Assembly (NCBI GenBank): GCA_009741485.1
Contig: CM019214.1
Coordinates: 28,100,081 to 28,164,080, forward strand
Reading direction: 5' to 3'
DNA from: Malurus cyaneus samueli
Lineage: Eukaryota; Chordata; Aves; Passeriformes; Maluridae
DNA: 64,000 nt
This document shows positions 55,780 to 64,000 of this stretch, in pieces. Under the pieces are notes generated by a model. That model had not been told where the DNA came from. It worked only from the letters and a program-made list of their open reading frames with translations, and searched no databases. A program made the translations under genes and the position numbers. The stretch's first letter is position 1, and each line of letters opens with the position of its first letter.

Positions 55780-56790
55780 GCAGTCCCCACTGAGCCTTCT
55801 TTCTCCAGGCTAACCAATCCCAGCTCCTTCAGCCGCTCCTCATACGATTCACTCTCCAGACCCTTCCCCAGCTCCACTGCCCTTCTCTGGACAATGGAGC
55901 TGTCCTTCTCTTCTTCAGCCCCTCAATGTCCTTCTTGTAGTGAGGGGCCCAGAACTGGACAGTGGATTCAAGGTGTGGCCTCATCAGTGCCAAGTACAGG
56001 GGGGCAATCACTGCCCTGGCCCTGCTGGCCACACCATTGCTGATACATTGACCTTCTTGGCCACCTGGGCACAGCTGGCTCATGTTCAGCTGCTATTGAC
56101 CATCCCCTCCTGGTCCTTTTCTGCCAGGGAGCTTTCCAGCCACTCTGTCCCAGCCTGTAGCACTGCCTGGGTTTGTTAGGACCCGGGTGCAGGACCTGAC
56201 ACTTGGCCTTGGTGAACCTCATACCTTTGGCCTCGACCCATCAATCCAACCTGTCCTGATCCCTCTCTAGAACCTTCCTGCACTCCACCAGATCACTGTC
56301 GTACCCAGCTTGGTGTTGTCTGCAAACTGACTGAGGGTGGAATTAATTCTCTCATCTAGGTTGCTGAAGATACTAAACACAACTGGCCCTTGTGCTGAGC
56401 CTTGGGGAACACCACTTGTGGCCATCCCACAGCTGGATATAGTTTCCCCACCGTTCCCTGGACCCAGCATCCAGCCCTGGAGCAGTGCACCCACCCACGC
56501 CATGAACAGCCAGTTCTTCAGGAGAATGCTGCAGGAGACAGTTTCAATGACTTTACCAAATTCCAAAAAAACGGCACCCATAGCAGGGAGGCTGGATTAG
56601 ATGGCCTAACTGGTGGTACTTTTAAACCTTTAACCGGTCTGTGACACTGTGAAATGATGGAAAGTGTCTCAGTGAGCACTCCCACCAGCTCCCCCAGTAC
56701 CCTTGGGTGAATCCCTTTCAGCCCCATAGATTTGTGTGACTGACTGGTGTAGCGGATATCCTTGGATTATGGGAGCTTCATGGTGCTCCC
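55780..56790 (-). mobile_element. CR1 LINE fragment with broken reverse transcriptase, minus strand
   Basis: Read on the minus strand, it passes from the RT N-terminal region (IHPRVLGELV, about 56690) through [11 protein letters not shown] and the catalytic-box region FADNTKL (about 56330; intact CR1 has FADDTKL), then the RT thumb and C-terminal segments toward 55830 ([23 protein letters not shown]). Frames change between these segments, so the ORF is broken by indels, and the second catalytic aspartate is replaced by Asn. Both ends look truncated. It is a dead copy. Confidence 0.9.
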
Positions 56791-58765
56791 CATCTCCCTC
56801 TTCCCATTTAGGATGCTGTTTTTTTTGGAATCTGTTTAAACATGGCTTTAAAACAATTCAGATGGACTAGGTTCTATTAGGAAGTGAGATAACACTTTAG
56901 TGCAAGAAATTATGTAACATTTCAATGTATTTCCCCCTAGTAGGGAAGCACTTGATTGAAAGAAAAAGCATATAATTCTTTGGCTATCCTGAATGACTTC
57001 CTGCTCATTGAGAGCATGAGATTTTGTCAACAGCCACCCTGAAATACTTAACATGAAGAGTTCTGCAATGCTGTAGTTAAAAGAGCTCAGATGCATCTGT
57101 GTAAGTTGAGAGGCACGAGGCACTGGTGTGTGGCCAGAGGAAAAGCAATTTCTGCCTTAATCATCATATGTGTCAGTAAGGCTGGATTCGTGCACACAGT
57201 CTGCTGTGGTGTGAGCCAGGAGGATTCTTCTTGGCAGAGACTTTTTTAAAGGCCAGTTCAGCCACCCTGTGGAAACAACATTCATGCTTTGCGCTGCACT
57301 CCAGGCCAAAATCATGGCAGCTGTGGGTTTGCACACATGTAGAGTTGATGGCCTTGGACAAAGGTGCACTATGCAGGGGAACAACATGACAAAGGAAACG
57401 GAGCTGTGATGTGGGGCTGACCTCTGAGGTACGAAAACCACTGTGAAAATGTCCTTTTCTCATAATCCTGATAGGTGAAATAATGGTGTGCTCCTTCAGC
57501 AGGGCAGCATGTCCTGTGCGCCTGTGCACTCTATGAAGAACAAGCATGTGAAAAACTCGAATGGGAAGTGGCAGACAAGTTGTAGCTTGGCATCATGAAA
57601 ACCCTGAAAACCCTGGCTATCAGAAGAAGTTGGAGTTTCAGGCTCTCTTTGATGGGGAAAAAGGACTGTAAACACTGTGCAACCCACATTGTCCCACATG
57701 AGGTGGACATTTTGGGGTGTTCTTGTGCACAGAACATGAGCTCCTCATTCTGCTCTTTTCTGCCAGGTTTCTCCTTTACGCCTCCCACATCCATGTGCTG
57801 ACAGCCATGATACTGTGTGGAACACCACGTGACCTCACTGAGCATCAGTCCACATTGTGGGGAAAGAAGGATGGGCTGCAGGTCCTGAGCAGCTGGAAAA
57901 GCTTCTATACCTAAATTTTGAGCTTTTGATCTTGGCTGCACTGAATGCTTTGGTTTTTTTCAACCACATTAGAATCCCTTGTGCCTTTTTTCTGCTTCAC
58001 TTCCGACTGAACGCATGGCTTTCCAGAAACTCCTCTTCACAGCATTGCAGACAAGGACAGAAGACTAGTACCATGAAGAAGCATTTTTTGCAAGTGTGCT
58101 CTCTCACAGCTTCCCTTCAGCTTCCAGGCTTGGTCTTTCCCTCAAAATCACACATCATCATTGACCGTAAACTCGGTGTCTGTGTTCAGGCAAGATCTCC
58201 AAACTGTCCACAGGGAAGCTTTTCCAGTAAGATTAGAAAGCAGAGCTTTAGTTTGCTCTGTGCATTCATGCATTTTGCAGGCAGTGACTGTGCACATTGT
58301 AATATATTAAACTACTCAGTGTGCTGTTACTTGGGTCCTAAGCAAAAACGTGCTGCTGTGAGGCTGTTCTGCCTCTTGCCTTGACTGTGTCTTGCGGTAT
58401 TTAGAAGTGCTCTATGATCAGCCTTAATAAGGTAGAATATTTTTTTTTAATCTTGATTTAAAGAATATCATTTACAGTGGTCTATGGATCAAATGAGTGT
58501 TGGTTTATGGAAAATTAAAGAACTCATTCCCTTTGTCAAATGTGGCTGTAGTCTGAACCTCCATTAGGACTTTCAGAAACCATTCAGATTTGGAGGGTGT
58601 AGGGGAAGCAGAGGAGTTGGACAAGTGATTTTATGACTTTTGCAGATACCTTAGGAAATTGAAGTAAAAACTGTGTCCAGACTTGTAATGAAACATGTAA
58701 CTACTTGTCAGTCTGGAAATAGCTGAAAATAACTTGAGGGAGCTGCGCTGCATCAGACACCCCCA
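56791..58765. other. Intergenic, unidentified, with several overlapping open frames
   Basis: No recognised domain. The 57470-58400 part is somewhat GC-richer and has open frames of 120-175 codons on both strands. It could be an unrecognised repeat or a decayed retroelement. Confidence 0.5.
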
Positions 58766-58950
58766 TGAGACACTGGAGCAGCTTGCCCAGAAATGCTGTG
58801 GATGCCCCATTCCTGGAAATGTTCAAGGCCAGGTTGGATGGAGCTCTCAGCAATCTGGTCTAGTAAAAAGTGTCCCTGTCCATAGCAAGGGCTTCGATCT
58901 AGATAATCTCTTAAGATCCCTTCCAACCTAAGCCTGTCCATGATTTTATG
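58766..58950 (+). mobile_element. CR1 LINE 3'-end fragment, plus strand
   Basis: gcttgcccagaaatgctgtg, gatgccccattcctggaaat, caatctggtctagtaaaaag and atcccttccaacct follow the same order as the 41.3-kb copy. It ends near ccatgattttatg, a form of the CR1 terminal repeat. Confidence 0.9.
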
Positions 58951-61549
58951 GGGCACTGGGATGCTGGTGCCAGTGTGGCAGTGGCTGCTGCCCAGCACAA
59001 CTGAGATCTGGCAGCTGCTGGAAATTGTGCCTGTGGACAGCCATAAGGTTATGTGGATGTTTGCAATTTTGCTAACATCCCCTTTAAAATCCCCAGTAAT
59101 GCTTGGCTTGTTTAGTTGCCAAGTTCTGTTTTAAGAACAGCTGCCCAACAATTTTGGAATGTTGTTGCTGCACTTCTGTCCCCTTATTTAAAATGAAGTA
59201 ATGCTATGGGCATTTGAAGGGGGGAAAAAAAAAGTTAAGGAATATTGATTGAGGGAAATCCACTCAGAAACCGTCTGCAACTTGAACAAAGTTGACTGGA
59301 GCAAAACTGAACTTACACACCCAAACCCAGCTCTATCAATGTGTCACAGACTTGCACCCTCTTGTCTCTTTGGTGCATTGTCCCTCCTGTTCATGGCTCA
59401 GGGTCTGTTTCTTCCATCAAACTCTTTCTCCCTTCGATTGCTGGCTCTTGACAGCACAGAGCCCATGCATTTTATGCTGGCTGATGTAGTTCTGGGCAAA
59501 CTCTTTTATCCAGCTCAATGCCTCTGCAAGGGCTGTTCTTCAGGCAGCCCTGATCAGATCTTTCTGAATCTGCCTTTCTTTCATCTCTCCATGAAAGCCC
59601 CTGGTCTGAACCAAACAGTCACAACTGGCTGCTTAGATGCTGTCCTGGGCCAGTAACTGTAGCGCATTTGTTTGGATGTGTTCTACAGTTTTTCAGAGAA
59701 AAATATTTTAAATTAGTTTGATTGAATTGATATGAAACCAATGTGACTGTCTGTATTAAGCTGAGAAGTGAATGAAAAGTTCTGTAAAACAAAAAATAAA
59801 AACCCTCCTGGATGACAGATCTCTTCCTCAGCCCCTGTTTTGTGAGGTATTTGTTTCTGGAAGTGGTACATGTACAGGTGAAAACTGCAAAAAGGGAACA
59901 TTTGAGGGACTGAACCTAGCCTTTTTCTGTAGCTGATACTGTTGGGCAGGTAAGTATTTGCCTCTCCTCTGCCAAATTCGGGGTAGTGGGGCTAAAGGGA
60001 ATATATTAAAACTACCTGGAATAAAATGACTGAAAATCCTGTCACTTTCACTGCTTACCAGGCTTTGGAAATGACTCTAAGTAAGTTATTTCAGAGCATT
60101 TGGTTTTGAAATAGTGATGGATGAGACAAGTTGTTACTTCATAAATTGTGGTGCAGGAAGCAAACAGCTTTGGATGAAAATATTTACTTTGGGTTTACAT
60201 ACTGAAAGTGTGAAAAGCAAACAATGTATGTTCATTATGTGAGGCCCCAGGGGAAGACACAACTTGTCTTCAGGGCTAGAAAAACCAACACTGGATGAGA
60301 GATAATTCTGAAATGTGAGCTGTCAATATTATAGCGCTTCACCACAAAGTCGCACTCACTGTAAATGAGTCGTGCCACTACTTTAAACAGTGGTAAAGCA
60401 GCAAGCAGGATCCAGAAGTGCAATGGTGCAGTTCAGTCCTGTGCTCATCAGAAAAACTGAAAAGAGGGGAATTTTGGCAAAAACTGAATGCTTCTGAGAT
60501 CTGGTGTAATTGACAAGATTTTGAAACGTGATGGACAGATAAGGTTCACAAAACACTTCAGCAGCCTAATTTATCTTTGTTCCCTATAGGGGACATTGTA
60601 TTGTGAGGATATTATGTGGTTTGGTGAATAATCCTATATAATGCATTTTTCAATGTGGGCAAATTTGTAGAAAAAGAAAACCAGATCCAGAGGAGCTTGT
60701 CATAAACATTGTATTATGTTTGGAATAAACACAATCCTAAAAAAAGGCATGATGTAGGGATACAGACTGGGGAAGTTGGAGGTCTGCTAGCCCATCTTCT
60801 CTCATTACTATTTATCCTGATGTTGTACTATACTAATAGTAGTTGTACAACTACTATTGTGTTGGAAATAGACAATGAAACGTGTTTTATTCTGATGCTT
60901 GGAAGCACTGAGCTTGGATGAACTCCCTAGAGCTCCTGGATGATGCCCTTGGCTACCTGATAGCTGCTCTTGGCTACCTGCACCCAAATCCAGGGTGAAT
61001 TCTCTGTGAGTTCCTGCAACGACGAGGTGAGTCCAAGTGTGGGTCTTCACCAACCAGTGCAGGAATTACTTCATTTCACCACACAAGGTTTGGGAGCAGT
61101 GAAGGGAAGAGAAGAAGCCCATGAAGAAAGTGTGAATTAAGGACAGTTTACAGAGAAGTAAGTATGAGCTTAAGACTCAGTATGAGTCCCCAGGGGATGG
61201 GAGAACAAGCTGCTGTCAGCAAGGTTTTTTGTACTCGACGGGAGGGCAGCAGGACTTGCAGGAACCACATCATGAGTCAGGAGCAGCAAAACAGCATCAT
61301 GTGAAGAAAATCACCAGTATCTTCAAATTAAATGCAGCACACATTAAGAAACTCTGAAGTCCAGAGAAACCCCTTCCCATACATCTTCCTGCAAATCTGG
61401 CAAAATTCCACCCACAGTGCTACAACAGAGAGTCTTTAACACTCAGGGCTGAGGAAACAACGCACTCTGCATTTTTCACTGGGATTTCCCGTATGTATAT
61501 TTTTTCCTCTCCTCGAAAGGATGATGCTGTGCAAGCCTGCCCTGTGTGG
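58951..61549. other. Intergenic, no recognised gene
   Basis: It contains a 24-bp perfect palindrome at 60835. Open frames here (59249-59656 and others) have no family I recognise. Confidence 0.6.
60835..60858. repeat. 24-bp perfect palindrome
   Basis: AATAGTAGTTGT is followed directly by its reverse complement ACAACTACTATT with no spacer. A cruciform-capable site of unknown role. Confidence 0.9.
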
Positions 61550-61895
61550 AGGGATTGGCACCGGGTGGGTTTATTTCCCCCGGCCAAGGAGGAGGAGGAG
61601 GCGCCGGGAGCCGCGGGGCCCATCCGCGGTGGAGGGGCTCCTCCTGCCGGCATCCTCGGCTTCGGGCTCGCCGAACACAGCGGCAAGCCGGGGATAGGAG
61701 AGGTTTAAACAGGACCGTGCATAGAATCCTCCCAGACAATCCTCTCTCTCAGGACCTCTTCCTGTTGCTCTGGCGCTCTCTCCATTGCTCGCTGCCTGCC
61801 CTCCCGTGGCTGAGGCCCAGCGGGCAGCCCGGCCCCAGGCAGACGCTCACTCTCCCTCTCTGGGACTGCGGAGAAAACTCGTGGAATGCGATAAA
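61550..61895. promoter_or_regulatory. CpG-dense patch, candidate CpG island
   Basis: By eye about 15 CpG dinucleotides fall within roughly 140 bp (61560-61700), and CpGs continue to about 61890, in a window otherwise poor in CpG. It contains GC-box-like and CCGCGG-type sequence. The right end overlaps an ERVL-type LTR. It may be a promoter or first exon of an unannotated transcript, or a CpG-rich insertion. No coding assignment is possible. Confidence 0.55.
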
Positions 61896-62326
61896 GACAG
61901 TTTAACAGGTAAAGCAAAAGCTGCACAAACCAGCAGAGCAGAATAAGGAATTCATCCCCCACTTCCCAAGAGCAGGCAGGTGATCAGCTATCTCCGGCAA
62001 AGCCAGGCTGCAAACCCCAAATGGTGACTTCAAAAGACAAACACCACCTTTGAATGTCCTCCAGCCCATTTCTTTTTCTTCCCTCAGCTTTATATGTTGA
62101 GCATGAGGCCGTATGGTGTGGGATATCACTCTGGTCCCTTGGGGTCAGCTGTCTTGGCCGTGTCTCCCCAGCCCCTCACTGCTGGGGTGGGGTGAGAGGC
62201 CCAAAAGGCCCTGATGCTGTGCAAGCCCTGCTCAGCAATAACAGTGCATTAACACTGTTTTCATCACAAATCTAAACACAGCACTACCATATGAACTAAA
62301 AAATGAACTAGATTCTGGTAAAACCA
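61800..62326 (-). mobile_element. Solo LTR, avian ERVL-like, minus orientation, diverged
   Basis: It shares ordered blocks with the LTR at 10797-11350: cttggggtcagctgtc, gtgtctcc, gtgcaagccctgctcagcaa and catcacaaatctaaa. Its minus-strand start (near 62326) is more degraded than in the first copy. No internal retroviral sequence is recognised next to it. Boundaries are approximate. Confidence 0.8.
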
Positions 62327-63159
62327 AGTAAGTACAGCTTTCAGATAATTAATGGGCTTCTAGAGACTGTATCTGGCTGGATCCGGCCTTCTGCATGTTC
62401 ACTGTACGTTTTCAGCACAAAATTATTGTGTTGGTCCTCATCACTTGGCAGATCTGTGGTATTGTGTGGTTGTTTCCATCACTACAGCTGTCATTTTCCC
62501 AAAAAAAGAGTACCCTAATTATTTCCTGCAGCTATCATCAAAGATAGCTGCAGCCCAATGACTGGTGTTGAAAATTACCGGGAAGTTTCATTCTTAGCTG
62601 GAACTGGGGCTTGGAACCACTGTCTAGTGTTAGTAGTGAGGGGCACAAAATCTGAACCTATATTCAAATAAAAAAAATCCTTCCAGACTATGACTCCTGT
62701 TTCTGCTCAAGGGTATTTAAGTGTCTAAATCCTGTTGGTTCTTTAGAAAATTTCCCCACTGGACAAGAGAAAGACTGAGCAAGCTGGTCTTTTCTATTTG
62801 TTTATTTTCTTTTTTTTAAATTTTTTTTTTTACTTAACTGTTTTACTCAGTCAAGATTTGACTCTGGGAAGACAGACATTAAACCCATATCAAATATGCT
62901 CTATAGTTAGGCTGGGTTCCCAGGCACTTTCTTAAAGAAAAAAAAAAATATTGGTGGGCCTTTGCTCTCATTTGCCATTGTTACTACATTTCTGAGCTCA
63001 TAGGCCTATATTGGAATTAGAAATTTGACTCCAGCAGAGAGGAGCAAGCCTGAACTTGACTACAACATCATCTCCACCTGAGCACAGATGGTGGGATCTG
63101 CTAAAGCAATACAGGTTTTGTACCCATGGATTAGGTACACTATTAAAAGCACTCAGGCT
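62327..63159. other. Intergenic with homopolymer tracts and a hairpin
   Basis: It contains an 11-bp-stem inverted repeat (62526-62553), T-runs near 62809-62832 and an A-run near 62938-62949. No gene is recognised. Confidence 0.6.
62526..62553. repeat. Perfect inverted repeat, 11-bp stems, 6-nt loop
   Basis: CTGCAGCTATC (62526-62536) and its exact reverse complement at 62543-62553, loop atcaaa. More GC-rich than the other hairpins here. Unknown role. Confidence 0.85.
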
Positions 63160-63300
63160 AGGGGAGACCTTGGTAGGTCTTTAGTGCAGCCTTCTGCTCA
63201 GAGCAGGGACATCTCTGAGGTCAGACCTGGTTGCTCAAAGCCTTATCCAGTCAGGTCTTGAAAACCCTCAAGGATGAAAATCTCACCGGAGAACTCAATG
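63160..63300 (-). mobile_element. CR1 LINE 3'-region fragment, minus strand
   Basis: It matches the reverse complement of a CR1 tail segment: ctgctcagagcagggacatc, gaggtcagacctggttgctc, then the ..tccagtcaggtcttgaaaac.. block. It lacks the terminal repeat, so it is truncated at both ends. Confidence 0.75.
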
Positions 63301-64000
63301 GGCTTGCACTGCTGAAGGAACTTCACTCAAAACAGCCGGATTAGGGATGGGCTGGGCACATCCTTGAAGCTGCAATGCAACTGGTATTATTCCTGGGCCA
63401 AATAACAGCACGGTACCCACTTCACTGCTTCATGCTGAGCACCAGGGTAGGTACCCCTATACCACAAGCACATTGCAGCATAAAATACCCTCAGATGGTG
63501 CATCATAATGCCTCTATTCCATTATATATAAATACATATATATATGTATAAAAATGAACTTTTAAAATGGGACAGAGCTAATTACAAATGGGCTTTCTCC
63601 TTCTCAGTGGTTTTGGGGAAGCGGGTTTGCAGGCTATGCCTATGGCTGGACCAAAGGTGCAGCTCCAGAGGGCTCCTTTTGAAACAAAATGCTTTTATAA
63701 CACTGATCTATTAATGTTTGCGTTCCATTAATATTAGCTCTGCATCTGGGAGGTATCCCCTGATGTGGATTCAGTGTGTTCTTTCCTGTCGCAGGCAGTG
63801 TCCTGTGTGAGTCCCTCAATGTGCCAGCATATAGCTTTCCCACAAATTTAGTTTATTTCCTAGTTGTAGTCATTTTACAATTCCATTTCCACCTTATATT
63901 ACAAAAAGATTTCTCAATTTAAGTATTGAACTACTTGCAAATATATTGAAATTGGTCAGTCACAGAGCTGTACTTTTCTTTAATCTTCTTCTGCAGTACA
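63301..64000. other. Intergenic, no recognised feature
   Basis: AT-rich end of the window, with an ATAT microsatellite at 63522-63550. No exon is recognised. Confidence 0.6.
63522..63550. repeat. AT microsatellite
   Basis: Imperfect (TA)n with short interruptions. Confidence 0.85.

Noticed and set aside
55525..56043. 172-codon plus-strand open frame
   Set aside because: It is mostly the antisense shadow of the minus-strand CR1 element.
57857..58384. 175-codon plus-strand open frame as a gene
   Set aside because: No recognisable family, no splice context, and competing open frames overlap on the other strand nearby. Kept only as a low-interest finding.
1..64000. Prokaryotic systems (CRISPR, operons, toxin-antitoxin) or a viral genome
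   Set aside because: The spliced vertebrate gene, CR1 LINEs and solo LTRs show nuclear vertebrate DNA. No internal retroviral genes were seen.

Overview
This is a stretch of nuclear vertebrate genome, almost certainly from a bird and probably a songbird. The signs are a multi-exon gene with GT-AG introns, several CR1 LINE fragments (the dominant bird and reptile LINE), and solo LTRs resembling avian ERVL and ERVK families. The order is an inference from repeat type. There are no operons, bacterial genes, CRISPR arrays or recognisable tRNA or rRNA genes.

One gene dominates: ARHGEF7 (beta-PIX/COOL-1), on the + strand. Fifteen constitutive coding exons run from 4385 to 49541 and join in frame to give 550 residues. 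They encode the Dbl-homology (DH) domain, PH domain, proline-rich and basic linker, GIT-binding region, trimeric coiled coil and the C-terminal PDZ-binding motif DETNL. The first exon in the window begins near the start of the DH domain, so the exons for the CH and SH3 domains and the promoter lie to the left of base 1. An extra exon at 36516 provides two alternative outcomes. It is either a 177-nt in-frame serine-rich cassette or, when its internal donor is not used, an alternative C-terminus ending at 36730 with its own roughly 2.8-kb 3' UTR. The main 3' UTR follows the stop at 49541 and probably ends near the ATTAAA at 52160.

Layout: 1-4384 is the upstream intron; 4385-25202 holds the DH exons and the first part of PH; 27079-28617 finishes PH; 29273-33353 holds the linker and GIT-binding exons; 36516-39545 is the alternative exon and 3' UTR; 45494-49541 holds the C-terminal exons; 49542 to about 52190 is the main 3' UTR. 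From about 52.2 kb to the end there is no recognised gene. That flank is rich in repeats: an ERVK-type LTR at 53.3 kb, a minus-strand CR1 with broken reverse-transcriptase remains at 55.8-56.8 kb, CR1 tails at 58.8 and 63.2 kb, and an ERVL-type LTR at 61.8-62.3 kb beside a CpG-dense patch.

The most interesting points are the alternative exon architecture controlling the beta-PIX C-terminus, an LTR only 88 bp upstream of a DH-domain exon, the isolated CpG-dense patch near 61.6 kb, and several perfect inverted repeats. I did not find a new molecular system.
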